Source of the DNA: Quillaja saponaria
Lineage: Eukaryota > Streptophyta > Magnoliopsida > Fabales > Quillajaceae
Direction: 5' to 3'
DNA: 64,000 nucleotides
Assembly (NCBI GenBank): GCA_029379385.1
Contig: CM055611.1
Location: forward strand, 15,074,062 to 15,138,061
In this document: one piece after another, positions 49,001-61,780 of the stretch
Numbering within the stretch: the stretch's first letter is position 1
Layout of the letters: each line of letters opens with the position of its first letter
Position numbers and translations under genes: made by a program
Notes under the pieces: model-generated
Database searches by the model: none
Seen by the model: only the letters and a program-made list of their open reading frames with translations
Told to the model about the DNA's origin: nothing

Positions 49001-52000
49001 TAGGGAGGACGTAATTGAAATTCAGGTTCCACTGTTTTCTGTCATTCGGGTTCAAGTTTTTCAAGGTGATAAGGAGTAAAAAACTTGTACGGAGAGGAGG
49101 GAAGAGAAAGAAGTAAAAGAGAAGGTAGAAAGTCTAAGAGGAATAAAGAAGTATATGGAAAAAAGTGTTAGAAAGATAGGGAATATATTTTAAAACTGTA
49201 TTCAATACAATACCCAACTAATTAATATTTCAACTACCACAAGCTTATTTATATAGGAGACTCCATACTAATCATACTTTAGTAGGAAATTTTGAGGAAT
49301 AGAAAACATAACTATCTGTTAAAAATTTGAACCAAATCCCTAAATAATATGAATGTCTGCAACTAATCAGATCCTAAAATAACAACAAAAACAATAAAAA
49401 TCATTTGAGAGCCAAATATACCAAAAGCTTAAGCAGATAGAAAAGAGACCAAACTAAGTATATCAAGCTCAAGTGCTCCACACGGGTCATGAGGACTCGA
49501 ATGACTGCCTCTTTAAACAACAATACCAAAGTAGCATGATGGAGGACCAATTGCCCCAAAAGCTTTAGTTGATAGGATACAGGCCTATCAAGTGTAACAC
49601 ACTAACAAGTCCAATAACAATGCTAACAGATCACTAAATAAAACAATAGTCAAAATCAAATACAACTAAATTAAAATTCCCAACATTGTAAAAACGATGC
49701 CTAAGATAATAACTAACTGTGATGTATAGAGCTGCAAGAAAAGGCATTGGACCAACTTATTCGTTTCTTCTTGAGGACAGGAGGACATTTTTAGGAAAAC
49801 ATTGACTGAATGATAATGTGAAATTTTGACGACTGAGAATTGCTTTAACCCCCTGCCCCCTCCCTCCCTCAATTTAAACATTTTTCAAGAACATCCAAAA
49901 GGTTAATAGTACCACTTTTAAAGTACCCGGCATGCACAAATTTTGATGTACTTGTTTGCAAGTATTTCAGAAAATACTGTAATCACACATGAAATGTATA
50001 CTTACAGTAGTAACCAATGCTGACAGCAGTTCAGTTATCCTAGAATCAAAATATTCATATTTATAACTGAAAATTCAGTTAACAAAAAGATTTAAGCAGA
50101 CAACAAAACTGCAAGATTTACTTTACATAAACCATAGTTATGACACATTTGATCAAATATGAAAATTAACATAGTATTAAGTACCAGACACATCTGGATA
50201 CTTGCATCCATTTCAATCAGAACACTTAATATAAACTTTAAATCTATAACAGGACCGAGACCGAGTAAGATTAAACAGAACCTAAACTAGAGTCAGCAGT
50301 AGCTTGCATGCACCCATGCATACTACCATAAGAAATTTTAGGAATATGATCACAAGCAAGCATAGCTCAATGATTAAGTAACAATGACGGATAGGTCTGA
50401 ATATTACTTGTGCATGTAACTCAAATTAATGCCAAATACACTACATTAAAAAAATATAATAAAATAAATAAATAGCCATTACAATGCTCTAAATATCATA
50501 CTCACATAAACAAAAGATTAGTAGTGAAGGATTTTACTCTTGAAAATACCTATTGGCTTCAGACACTGACAATCCCCAGAGAGCACCTGCAGCCCTTTCC
50601 TGAAGTCCTGGAGAGGCATTAGAACAAGACTGGGCAAGAGCAACCTACATAGTCCGCAAGATCAAAGCTGTAACATACAAGAATTTATCCATGGATTCAA
50701 CTCAGTTCATATGGTAATTGAAATGATTTAAGATCCATTAAAACAGAACCTAGCAAGCATCTAAAGAATTACAAGTGTGACTGTAGAACAGCTCCAGAAT
50801 ACTTGAGCTAAAATACTAGATATATAAGATAAAAGCACGATTTTAGTAGTAACTCAACAATTCTCGCATAGAATATAAATGAATGTGTACCTGTGCGCAC
50901 ATGTACCAGAAATTTATGAAGCCTTACCTGATAGATTAACTTTAACTTTTCATTATAAGCAAGGGAAAAAAAGTCTATTTAAAATATAAATATGCTTTTT
51001 GTGTAAATAAAAAAGTTTATCAGGTTCAAGTTTTCTATCCGAGCCATGATTTCTACCACAAGTATATGCTTAAGATGAAAACTTTCTGTTGCATATGAAG
51101 ACCTACGGCTCTACAGAAAGACAATCCCTACACAATGTTTTCTATCAAAGACATGGGATTATAGGAACACCAATTTAAATAAGCATTACATATATAAATA
51201 AATATATGTCCTCCTCGACAGAAAGAAAAAAAAAAATGAAAAAGGCGGCCTTCATAAATAAATATATTACTAGCATCTTAGCAAAAGAAATATATTTTTA
51301 GCAGTTCTTACATTAATTAAAAAGATTATCAAGTGGAAGTTTTTAATCAGCCATCATGTTGTCTGTTAAGAGCCTTAATTTTATACAACCAAATACACTA
51401 GTTAACCTTTCTTTTTATCAGGAGCACAAAAAAAAAATTAAAATAATTTATACACAAGGTACAACCAAAATGCACTTGTTTAACTTTCCTATCAGAACCG
51501 TGGGAAAACCAATGTAAACCAGATATACTCCCTTCATCCCACTTTTTTGTCTGTCTCATTTGATATCTCCTAAAACATATGTCTTGGTATGAGACTTGCA
51601 TCCGACTTGTCGTAGCCTTTAAGAGTAAAAAAGTTAAGGGAATTTTTTTTGGACAAATAACTATTTCCTAAGAAAGATGGCTTTTCAATAAAATTAATCT
51701 TTCTTAAACTTTTAATGCAAGGTCAACCACAATATATAAAATGGAAGTCGGGAGTACTTTACAATTGAAGTTAAAACTTTTATTAAGTTCTTGATGTTTT
51801 CTATAAGTGCCAATTAATTTGAACTATAAGTACCTTACAATATTATGTTAGGTGCTATAAAATAAGATATACAGAACCAAAATGCATTACTTTGGAGAAA
51901 CCTTTTTCAGCATAATTCATCCTAAAGATGTGCCAGAGCATGACTCCATTACAATGACTAACAGATTGGAGCTTAACAAGCTAAATATCATACCAAGGCC

Positions 52001-55000
52001 TCAACGCCACCAGCAGCTGCAATTGCTTCTCGATTTCTATCATCAAAAGACAGGTTCCAGAGTGCACCAGCAGCTTCTTGCCTGTTTGATGAGATCAATG
52101 CGATATAAAAAAGTCAAAGTTACAATATTTTGAAACATCAACTCATAGTCTCATACTGATCCGTTCTTTATATATATGTTCAAAATTCATACAAAAATTG
52201 CCACAGAGGAGGATACTACAAGAAGGTACACCAACAAAGAATAAGAAAAAGAAAACAAAAAAAACTCAAACTGAATCATGTTCAGAAATATAAAGTATCA
52301 ATACAATTCAAGAAACATCCCCCCTATGCCAACCCCACTCGCACTGGCCAGTCCCTGGAGAACATAAAAGATTACAGGGGGAGGTGGTTTTGGATGACAA
52401 AAAAATATAAGAAAGAAGGAGCCAGCCATGCTACGCAGCATTGTGATATACCCCAGCAACCTCCAAATTAAGAATTAAAAAAAAAAAAAAAAAAAACTAT
52501 TATTGATATACATGCGACCTGGTAATGTAAAATACGATTCACTGATTTCACATTGTACGGCCCAGCTAAATCAAAATAATTTCAATTCTTTCCAAATCAA
52601 CAGACACCAAGAACAAAAATCTGAAGAATGGTTTGGCATGGTTTGGGTTTTATGTAAAGAAAACACCACAAAGAAGCCAAAGTCACATCTTCCCTTTCTG
52701 TTTATCATTTAACAATTTCCTAATTAAATCATTAGTGTATTATTATTATTATATTTCTTATATATAAATCACATGCAACTTCAGATGTGAAAATTAAATG
52801 ATACTCCATCTGTCCATAGTATCTGTCAACTATTCTTTTGCTAGATATCCCAAAATTTTGGGAAACCATTGCTGCTGAAACATGAATACTAGCATAGCAC
52901 CAGATAATTTTAGTTTGTGTATGTCTTTTTATGTGGTTATAATGGACAGTTAACATTAGACTAAATTGAAGGGTGGACCATTTTTTTTAATTAGGTATCT
53001 CATATATTCCTGCAGTAACAGATGCATCTTTCCAGATTTATGTGTACCAGAAAGAAGAGCTTCTTCTCTTTGCTCTGGCTGTCCAGACCAGAAGCGTGTC
53101 CCCTTTTCAATGTCTGTTCAATACGTATTGTCCACTCTAATTTCTACATATTTCTGTTTCCAACCAGAATTGATTTCAGAAACTCTAAACCTAGCTCCCA
53201 CATTATTGAGGAAAGCAATATTTTCGACCAAGTGTGAAACCAATTTACTCTGGCTTCTTAAAAAAGTTAGATTGACTAAAGTGGCGAAAAATTATAGATC
53301 AGGACAGATTAATTCAAGGTAAACTATTAATGAAAATAATCTCTTTTACCAAAAAATAACATCAAATAATCTCACTTCTATCTTCCTTTTTCTTTTTTGC
53401 TTGAAAAGTAACACCAATATGTCTTTTAGAAGGTGGAAGGCATTAGTGTTAACTGCAAATATCATCGGCTTAATAGCTATAAGAAATTTTTGAAAATAGA
53501 AAAATGCTCACAAATTTATATATCCAAAGATCTGTAATGATTAGAATTTATGAACCATCTTAACCTTTTGTTATTCTCTCTTCTCTTCTCTATCCAAGTG
53601 AAAATGAGGAGTTTAACTTGCCTATGTGGTTAATAGAAATCACAAGAGTTTCAACAATTTGAAAAGCTGAGATTTCGCCAATAAATGGATAAAAGACTTG
53701 TAGAAAACAATTAGTTAAAGGTGCAAATAACTAGATGGTGATATTTAAGTAAATAGGTACTAGTAAATTTATCAGAAAATTTAAAGAATGGCACAAATAA
53801 CACATACATATTCAGAATTGGCATATAGTTACCTGACACCCTCATGAGGAGAGCCCGTAAGCTGAACAAGTGCTTCAAGAGCACCCACCTCTTGACCTAC
53901 AGCAGCATTGTTACTATTGCTATCGCCATGGGCAGCCAAATTAGCCAATGCACGAGCAGCCTGAGTTGAGAGAAGAATTTAAAGAGGCACACAATGGAAA
54001 ATTAAACTTCTTCAGATGATACAACCAACATTGTCATTTATATGTAAAATTATAGCAGAAGCACCGGTTGGGGGGGGGGGGGTGGTATCATGGACAAAGG
54101 AAGCATATGGAAGGATACCACTAAATACCCGAACCGTTAATTTATATCTTTGACTTTGATTATGTTTCTCATGCCATAATCAAAACATTTAATTAGATTA
54201 AACAGGATTATCTTATTTGCAATCCCATTTTTGGAATATGACCATATTAAGAAAAATATATACATATCATTTTTTCAAAATTATTAAAAAAAATAAAAAT
54301 CAGCCGTAGTCCTTTTCCTGTTTACATTATTTGGTAACTTCTTACCTTCGTGAATGGCCACAACTAGACAAAGATCTTAAAAAATCAGCAATACAGAAAA
54401 TGTTTTTTTTAGGTAATACGTTATCCTTCATGCTTCTTTCAATTTTTGTTCTTAATTTATGGAGAAAGTCACAGAATGAACAAACAAATGAGAACAAAGA
54501 AAGATAAAACGACAATTCTAAGTATGGCCCCTAGAAAAACAATCAATGGAGCCAAAAATGGGAGTAAGCGAATTTAAAAGAAAGTGTATTTCCCCTACAA
54601 CATAAGCAGTGATATAAAAGAAAAAAGAAGAAACTAATCGCGATTAAAAAGGAAATTTTGAGGAAAAACAGAAGCCTAAGGTTAAGGTATTTGTCTCAGC
54701 TGTGCTGTTTCATAGGATCAATACCAATGATCTGTTGTGGGGGGGGGGACACATCACAAAGGGTTTTCTCTTGATGTATTTGTCATGTGTTTAAGTTGTT
54801 TGGAATAATTTTTTTGATAAGTAATATGATTTTATTAAAAGAATAAAAGGGCAATATCTTTGTACACAAGGTGAACAGACACACACCCCCAAAGTGCATT
54901 AAAAAACAAAAACTACCACTTACAATTCAAGCCATCTACGAAATTTTCAAGAGACCTAGTAGAGTGAAATGAAGGATGAATAGACATCCATAGGTATTTT

Positions 55001-58000
55001 GGTACCACATGTAAAAATGTCCTCATCAATTTACCAAGTGAAGCCTCCTTATTGTTAAAGATATGAATGTTCCTCTCCAAATCACCTACATCAAACAAAG
55101 AGGAGCAGCCCACCAAGCTAACCTACTACTTCTACCTCTTCTCTTATGAGAGCTAAACATGGGATCCATTCAAAAAGCTTGTAAGAGTATTTCTTATGCT
55201 GGCCCTTGGAAATTTATCTCCAACATATTTCCACTATTTTTTCTCTACTTAATTTTAAAGTTAGTAGTGGTACTTGTATTCATTTCTAGGAGGATGTTTG
55301 GATAGGGTAATGGGTCTTTTGTTGGGATTTTTCCCATACTTTATTAGCTCTTAACTCTAAAATTTCTTCTTATATTTTAGAGTGTGATAATATTGCATTG
55401 GTCTTAGTCATTCACCCAAGGTCGTCGACTTAAGGTCAGGTGGATTGTCTAACCTAAACATAGCATACAACAAACAATTGATTGGAATTATTAATCTAAT
55501 CATGACCTAGCCTATCTGCCAAACATAGCCTAAGTTTGAATGAAATAATAGCACAAATGGAGACAATGAAAGGAAAAGGGTCTGCTAAGCGTAAAAGAAA
55601 ATTATACTTTCATATACTTTTGGAAGGACACCACAGAGCATGCAACTATTAAGAAATCAGATCCTTCCATGCACACAATAGACAAAAACAGACAGATTGC
55701 AAGAGAAAGATAGCAAAGAGATTTACTTCATCAATACACTGGAAATAATTTGCAAAATCAATTGTAACATGCAATACAATAACAACAAAAGAAACAGCTC
55801 AAATAAACATCAACTTCCAGATATTAATCCATTTAGCATAATCAATTATCTCGTTCATTACTTGAAATTAACTAATCCAGAGCCATCAGTTTATAATAAG
55901 ACCAAGTAACTAACATTAAAAAGAATAAGAAAATCATCTATAAAGTTACACTTGAATCCTATTCAACCAACTGTAGAAATAACTCCTGAATCCACTTGAA
56001 GTAATTAAAAGTAGGATTTCATGATTTTCAATATCATTAAAAGAAATTCAAATAAAGAAGCTTTCTATTACAATGACAAAATGAACACTTAGTATGAACA
56101 GACACATCAACATAGTCACAATAATTGAATCCCAAGAGGGAATCATGACTGCATAATTCACCAATTTTCAATAGAATTTGTAATATTATTGAAGAGAAGC
56201 AAAGATAATAATATCAATAGGATAAGAGATCCTCCTGAAAGGAAAATAAAATGAAAATACAAACATAAGTGTACGTCAACTAGGGGGAAAGGGCTCTCAG
56301 CCATGCTGAATCAGAACCCTACAAATCATCCCAAATCATAGAACCAAAGAGACGCCCCAAAACCTACCTTTCCAGAGAATACCATGCTTCAAAGATTAAA
56401 ATTATCTTTGGAAAACCTAGACTTACACTCCAAAAAAAGGCAGGACCGGATTTGAAATATCGTTCTCTCCTTATGGTTGCAACCATTTCGGGCAATATGA
56501 CAGAATACCCAATGTAAGCTTTACATTGATGGAGATCCAGGCTTCATTTTTACCCTTTTCCAAACTGATAACAGTATTTAGAAGTCAGATAATCCAACCA
56601 CTCATACCAAACAGTCCCAACACCATCCCTCTCCCAAAAAGAGATAAATAGAAATATAAAGTTCATTTAAACTGTAAATTAACACAAACACGTCATGAAA
56701 TAGTAGCAAGATCTCTGAAATTAAATGGAGTCTTGTAGATTTTAGTAAGTGAAAGCAAGATAGTTTGCCCCTAATAATAGAAAGAAATTCTACCTGCTCT
56801 TGCACTCCTTCAAACTTGCAATTACGAGCAAGCATCACCAAAGCATGTACACCACCTGCCATTGCAACCTGAGTACTACACTTGTCATCAGCTGCCAAAT
56901 TTGCCAATGCACCAGCCGCACGTTCCTGAAGCACAAATCGAACCAAGGCATAGTTCTATATATTGTAGAATAGAAGCTCCCATGGAAAGGAAATCAAATA
57001 GGGATTTTATAAAATCAGAAATTACAGAATAGGAGAGCATACCAAAACCCCATCACCAGCAGAGGACCATTTGAATATAAGATCAACTAAAGCTTTTACA
57101 CCGCCAGCCTCAGCAATGGCACCCTATTATGGACTCGTCATTGATTACAACTTAAAGTATAAAGCATTGTATATCAGCAAAATAAAACATATGAAAAATG
57201 CCCAACCTTGTGTTCTTCTCCAACAGAAAGATTCCATAATCCTCCAGCAGCCTCTTCGGCAACCAGCTTGTTCATAGACCTTGCTAAACCAGCAAGGATA
57301 TTGATTCCTCCTTCTTCGGCAACAGCTTTTGCAACGTTGGCATTTACAGATAAATTTGCTATGGCCTAAGCGTTCACGAATATATATATATATATATATT
57401 ATAGACGAAAATACAAGTAGAATGATTAGGACAGTCAATCCTTATGTCAACTTTATCCATAAATATTAAACAAACATAACTGTATAACAGTTACGTGTGC
57501 ATGAGATGCATGGTATAAGTATCTCGTAAAAATCAATTCAGCATACTGAAAGAGGTAAATGGTAAGAACTACAGGCAATCAGATGGTCAACATATTCAAG
57601 GAACAAATAAGAAAGGAAAAGAGTTTACCTTAGCAGCCTCAGACTGAAGCCCCTCACGCCAGGATTTTGCCAAGTCCAGAAGGAGGCGAATGCCACCATC
57701 TCTCATAACTGCTTCTGCCCTTCCACAATCTATGCTAGCATTTTCATCATCAATGACAACAAATGTTGCAAGCCCTGTAGCCGCCCTTTCTTGAACTTCC
57801 TCTTGTGAGCTCTGCATTAAACTTAGCAAGAGTGCTCCACCTTGTTTGATCCAGTAATTTTCCAGACCTTGTTGAGTGCTCTCTGCAGAGCGCAAAAGCG
57901 TATGAGACAGGATCCACTCAAGCCAGGTCATGCTTTCCTCCAAGTTCTTATCCTTGTTCTTCGACTTGTTCCAATCCAAGACCACATTCTTGCCCTTCAT

Positions 58001-58969
58001 TGTATCAAAAAAAAGGGCAGCTAGATCTCTAAAGATATCTGTAAAAAGGGAAACTAGTAGCTTATTCTTATATTTACTTGCAGAGAAGCTGGTGTCCTCT
58101 TCAAGAACTGGACAATTCAGAGCACATAAAACTTTCAATGTCTGTGAAGATAATAACCTTGAAATAGCAGTCGGACCAATATCAGTTCTTGAAACATCTA
58201 ATCCTATAAGGTTAGGCAGCTTCGTCCAAAGATGGGAAACCACACCCCACTTCATGTTTACTGTACCGGCAACAGAGAGGAAATGAACTGATATTATTTT
58301 TCCCAATGCAGTCTCATCAATGTTCAGACAGTCTATGAATCCAATATCCATCAATTTTGGGCAGTGCTTGGCCAAAGCATTAATGGCATCAGCATTTACA
58401 TCCTTAATTCCTGAGAGTCGAAGCCTTCTCAATTTAGGGCAGCAATGAGCAATTGCTTTTATAGCATCACTACTGATTTTTTCACAGAAATCTGGTCCAA
58501 GCTGAAGGCTCTCAAGTGATTCGTGCCGAGCCACAATAACAGAAAGAGTGGCATCAGTAATCTTCCTGCAGTATTCACCGCTTATTTCAAGCAAATTCCT
58601 AGCTTGGAGATGTATTATTGCATCAGCTGACTCTGCACCCCGAAATCTAAGCTTCTGAAGATTTACACATCTGGAAGCAAGGGAAGCTGCCATAGCAGAA
58701 TCACATCTGTGAGAACGAAGATCCAGAGACGTCCATAAACATGGAGAAACACCCAAAAGCCTCCATGTCCTACAAGTTGAAGATAAGCTTGCCCGGTCAC
58801 GATAATTAAAACATGAAAACAGCTGCATTACTGTATCATCAGGCAATTTAGTCCAATCAACAACCCCTTTGTCGTGCAAACCTGAAACCTCATCTTGAAT
58901 TTCAGGGTAACTCGGCAAAACCACCTCTTTCCCTCTCCTGCACACTTTCCTCCTCACCCTACGACTCAT
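40100..58969 (-). CDS. ARABIDILLO: ARABIDILLO-type F-box/LRR/armadillo-repeat protein, complete, 12 exons, 915 aa
   Basis: Exons: 58969-57629, 57365-57207, 57123-57043, 56925-56794, 53960-53833, 52081-51994, 50644-50550, 46928-46865, 43607-43432, 42517-42299, 40518-40434, 40279-40100. All introns are GT-AG and all phases fit, giving 915 aa. Order: basic, nuclear-signal-like RRVRRKVCRRGK (3-14); F-box about 39-82 (DWTKLPDDTVMQLFSCFNYR); leucine-rich repeats about 85-300 (for example LRRLRLSGIKDVNADAINAL); then armadillo repeats from about 370 to 720 with recurring AAGALWNLS, ARALANLA and GGVEALVAL cores; then a conserved Ala-rich tail (AFAAAAASSAPAALAQ, and AAAAAATAPLEAKIFARI). This matches Arabidopsis ARABIDILLO-1/2, nuclear F-box/ARM proteins that promote lateral root branching, probably as SCF ligase subunits. 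Introns hold L1, hAT and MITE insertions; the longest is about 3.6 kb. Confidence 0.96.
40708..40880 (+). mobile_element. L1 LINE 3' end in ARABIDILLO intron 10, antisense to the gene
   Basis: The sequence matches the 3' end of the L1 piece at 48640-48782: 'ttcttagatggttt', 'gtaatttgtagt', 'tggtggggcg', 'ccttgtgtac', then 'aataaaattattacttt' and an A-rich end. Only the 3' untranslated region remains. Confidence 0.65.
41867..41996. mobile_element. 130-bp MITE with 8-bp target-site duplication (hAT-type)
   Basis: The element starts GGGTATTGTTATGTAGACTAC and its other end, read in complement, is GGATGGTGCTATGTGCACTAC. The inverted repeats continue inward with TTGTTAGGT and its complement. It is flanked on both sides by the identical 8-mer TTTTTTAT (41859-41866 and 41997-42004). 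An 8-bp duplication is the hAT hallmark. It is non-coding and lies in ARABIDILLO intron 10. Confidence 0.75.
44301..45169. mobile_element. hAT-like DNA transposon remnant in ARABIDILLO intron 8
   Basis: The left end reads GGGGTGGATCTACTC. The right end, in complement, reads CAGTGGCGGATCTAG. These are imperfect inverted ends of a type common in plant hAT elements. Both flanks carry ATTGG just outside the element, possibly the rest of an 8-bp duplication. Inside there is no transposase frame, only AT-rich DNA and a C17 tract at 44411-44427. Confidence 0.5.
44411..44427. repeat. Homopolymer C17 tract
   Basis: Seventeen C in a row in an otherwise AT-rich intron. Similar tracts are C18 at 61338-61355, G13 at 54070-54082 and G10 at 54739-54748. 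Confidence 0.95.
47791..47820 (-). mobile_element. Micro-insertion with 19-bp target-site duplication
   Basis: The 19-mer agccccatgtaaaaatatt (47772-47790) is repeated with two changes at 47821-47839. Between them is a 30-base insert made of a TA run, a T12 tract and 'aataagta'. On the minus strand this is the tail-like 'tacttatt' followed by poly(A), then TA. It fits an extremely 5'-truncated L1 insertion, with target duplication of typical length. Confidence 0.55.
48105..48782 (+). mobile_element. L1 LINE ORF2 tail in ARABIDILLO intron 7, antisense to the gene
   Basis: The frame at 48117-48491 encodes the zinc-binding C-terminal region of L1 ORF2: AKVPSKIVFVWTTSLNHILT, EDNLMKRGLSIVSWSYLCKN, then VVHLFIHCPVPRALWELVLR. 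A frame-changed stretch and a 3' untranslated region with 'aataaaattattacttat' and poly(A) follow. The element is 5'-truncated and dead. Confidence 0.85.
54070..54082. repeat. Homopolymer G13 tract in ARABIDILLO intron 4
   Basis: Thirteen G in a row about 110 bases upstream of exon 5 on the minus-strand gene, where it reads as a C tract. A second tract of ten G is at 54739-54748 in the same intron. Confidence 0.95.
54803..55140 (-). mobile_element. L1 LINE 3' end in ARABIDILLO intron 4, same strand as the gene
   Basis: On the minus strand, 55116-54913 encodes a decayed ORF2 C-terminus (ERNIHIFNNKEASLGKLMRT, FHSTRSLENFVDGLN). Next comes the 3' untranslated part with 'ccttgtgtacaaagatattg' and 'aataaaatcatattacttat', then poly(A). 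It belongs to the same family as the ends at 40880 and 48782. Confidence 0.65.
57380..57400. repeat. TA microsatellite in ARABIDILLO intron 1
   Basis: A (TA)n tract close to the acceptor side of intron 1 (exon 2 starts at 57365 on the minus strand). It lies within about 15 bases of the splice site, where the branch and pyrimidine tract normally are. Confidence 0.85.
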
Positions 58970-59700
58970 TTAGTAACAAACAAAATTCACACTGAACCCG
59001 ACACCCTTCAACCTCAATAACCCAAAAGGCCAAAACTTTTATAAACACCAAACGAATTCACCTAGACAAAGAAACATATATCCTTCAACCCCAAACACCC
59101 TAATCCAAATACCGGACAAGGATGAAAAAACCCAGAAACGAATGCACTACACCTCAAAAACCCTAGTCCTCAAACAAACAACGGAATTGTATTTATATAT
59201 AACGTGTAAAAATATTCACAATATACAACTACCCAGGACCACAGATATTGCAAAACCTCAGAAAATCTGAAATCATAAATGTTTCTTCCAAACCTTGAGA
59301 GCTGGGGATTCTGGTTTTATTGGAGCTTGTCAAAAAAAAAAAATTCCTTCTAAATTGCAATGAAGAAACTTAAATGTGCTATAATGGAAGAGAGAGAGAA
59401 AAGGAGCTGAGCTAAGGAGATGTCACGGCAAATTCAGTTGTGCATAAGACACAGAGCAAAGCCAAACCCTCAAAGCATGTATGTGTCTTGCTCTCCTTAA
59501 TTTCTCTTTGTTACGCACCGAAAAGAGAGAGAAGAAGAAAGATGATTGTATATGTACTCAATAGGGATAGAGGAAAAAAATATATATTGAGAAAAAATTA
59601 CAGCATTGAGGAACGAAGGGTTGGAGAAGAACGGGCGTAATACTACAGCTCAGAAAAGAAGCACCAGATCACTCCATTATTATTAACTATTGGATTACAC
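58970..59700 (-). promoter_or_regulatory. ARABIDILLO upstream region (5' leader and promoter)
   Basis: On the minus strand the stretch before the ATG at 58969 is pyrimidine- and C-rich up to about 59170. A CT-rich run lies at 59404-59388 (GA on the plus strand) and a TATATATT-like word near 59580-59588. The composition fits a leader and core promoter, but I cannot fix the transcription start. Confidence 0.4.
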
Positions 59701-61255
59701 ACCCACGTTATGTTGAGTCAAAAAACACATGGTTTAATCTAAAGTTGAAAAAACAAAAAAAAGATTTACACCAACAGCTTGATGTAGCCGAAAATAAACT
59801 CAATGAATGCTTATGAAAAGGTTGAGAATTCGAATCTTGTTGAATTAGTTTAGAAAATTTCTAAACTTGGTTTCTGATAAGAGTTTTTCAGATTAAAGAT
59901 TAGAACTTAATGTATAGATTTATTGTTCAAGTTGTATACTAGACAACTTATTACATGTCGATTAATCATTTTTTTGATTCAGTTAAAGACAAAGAAGAAA
60001 ATTGTTTGAATTTATGAGACTACTTCAAAAAGAATTGAACCAATGAAGTCAATAAAAATATCATATCTTTTCTACTATTAGGGCTACCCCTTGAAGTTAA
60101 TGGATTTTACAACTTAGGGATTATAGAATTGAGAAAATTGGAAGTAGGTATCAAATTTTATAAGAAAAATCTTCTCATATTAAGTTTATTTACTTGCATG
60201 GTATAAAATTGATAAATTTGGGAAGTAATTTTAAGTTGATATGATCATAGTGTTAAAAAACGTTACTCATCTTGATCAGGTGGTGACATTTATGTCAATT
60301 TGTTATGATCAGATTGGATTTTGAGTCTAATGTAATGATCACAATCCATTAATTAGAAAACAACAATTTTTTGTCCTTCCGGTGCATTGTCATTTGTTGC
60401 CTACCAATATTAAGATATTTTTTGAAAATATATATATAATTATTGTTAATAAAAGCCTAATGACACTTAAAATATAAGTAAAAATTGGATAAATTTTGAT
60501 CAAATTTAGTATTACAATATGAATTTTACTTGTTTTTTCCTTTTAACTAAAATACAGATTTTAGCTCGATTTCTAAGTTTTCAAAAATCGATGACACAAT
60601 ATTTTTATCAACGAAGATTTTCATTACAAGTGTTGTAGCGATACTAAAGTTATTGCCATGTAATATTCTAGATCAAAATTTTTCAATAAAAAAGGAACAA
60701 AATTTTTTAACCCAATCTCTCAAATGGTGCATTTAGTATGGTGGCAAGGTAAAGACCATGGTCAAAAAGGTCTGAGGTCATTTTGTCTTAAAAGTGTTGT
60801 CTGTTTGAATGACTTAAAAACCTTGGTCGGAGAAGTTGTTTTGTATAAAAATTACCAAAAGATTATTTATATGCTCTAGAAAAAATAAACAAATTAATCA
60901 ATGTTGATTTATAATTAAAATTACATTAAAGCAATAATTAATTAATTTATTATTTTAATTTAATATAAAGTAAGTTTTAATTATTTTTGTTTTTTAATTT
61001 ATGTTAAAGTAATTATTAATTCACACACAAATTAAACTAATTATTTTAACAGAAAAAAATTAATTAAAAAACTAAAATTGAATTACAATAAAGCAAAAAT
61101 AAGTACAAAATTAAAAATAATAAATTACAAAAATAAAAAAAATAGTAAAATACAAAAAAAAAAAAATTAATATGATCGTTGCCGATCCAACAATAAGCAT
61201 TAGTCACTTTATTTAAAAATGGGAGGGGCACGGTTACTATAAACTAAGGAAAATA
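59701..61255. other. AT-rich intergenic DNA
   Basis: No gene was recognised over 1.5 kb. The stretch 60880-61190 is extremely AT-rich, with A and T runs. A tRNA B-box-like GAATTCGAATCTTG at 59826 is isolated. Confidence 0.45.
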
Positions 61256-61500
61256 GGGAGGTTAATTTTGTAATTTAGACGCAAGGATATGGTGAGAATT
61301 AAGGGGGAAGATTGAGGGCAAACTGGGGACTAAAATGCCCCCCCCCCCCCCCCCCGGCACGGCAAAGAAGCTTGTCCATAGTAGCTTTTTAGCCGTAATA
61401 GCCGCTAGTGCTACCAGACGCGACAGCCCAAACAGGCCAAGGCGCGTCCCCATCAACACAGGCCCCTTTACCGCTATCACGTGTACTGCCAAAATGCCAT
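61256..61500. other. GC-rich island with C18 tract
   Basis: About 240 bases of much higher GC than the surroundings, with C18 at 61338-61355 and words such as 'gccgctagtgctaccagacg' and 'caaacaggccaaggcgcg'. The complement of CAAACAGGCC is a common start of plant hAT-type MITEs, so it may be part of a transposon. No partner end was found. Confidence 0.35.
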
Positions 61501-61780
61501 ACCAAACTACCTAGAAAATACCTATGTTTTATAGTAGAAAAAGAATAAATTAAATGGCACCCTTGAATTAAAGATAAAAATATATGCTTATAAGAAAGTT
61601 CTTGGACTTTAGGACAGAATGGTCCAAGTCCTAAAATTTTTGTACAAAATGGTATATTTTTACATTAATAGTCAAAATTGGGTAAACTCTAAAATCGCAT
61701 TTTCAAAAACTGTTTTCTGGTCCGACTCACCATGCCATGTCATCTCACGGATCCCACAGCACACACCTTAATTGAGCTCT

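Noticed and set aside
50360..50420. tRNA-like 'agcatagctcaatgattaag' stretch
   Set aside because: No cloverleaf can be drawn and no clear B box follows.
52966..53322. A 118-residue plus-strand frame in ARABIDILLO intron 5
   Set aside because: No recognisable family, and intron location. I could not separate it from chance.
57842..58286. Plus-strand open frames inside ARABIDILLO exon 1
   Set aside because: They lie opposite a long conserved coding exon and are shadows.
59765..59850. Possible SINE or tRNA-like B box (GAATTCGAATCTTG)
   Set aside because: No convincing A box or poly(A) tail at the right distance.
61262..61492. Gly-rich minus-strand frame over the C18 tract
   Set aside because: The glycine run is only the translated homopolymer; there is no other support.
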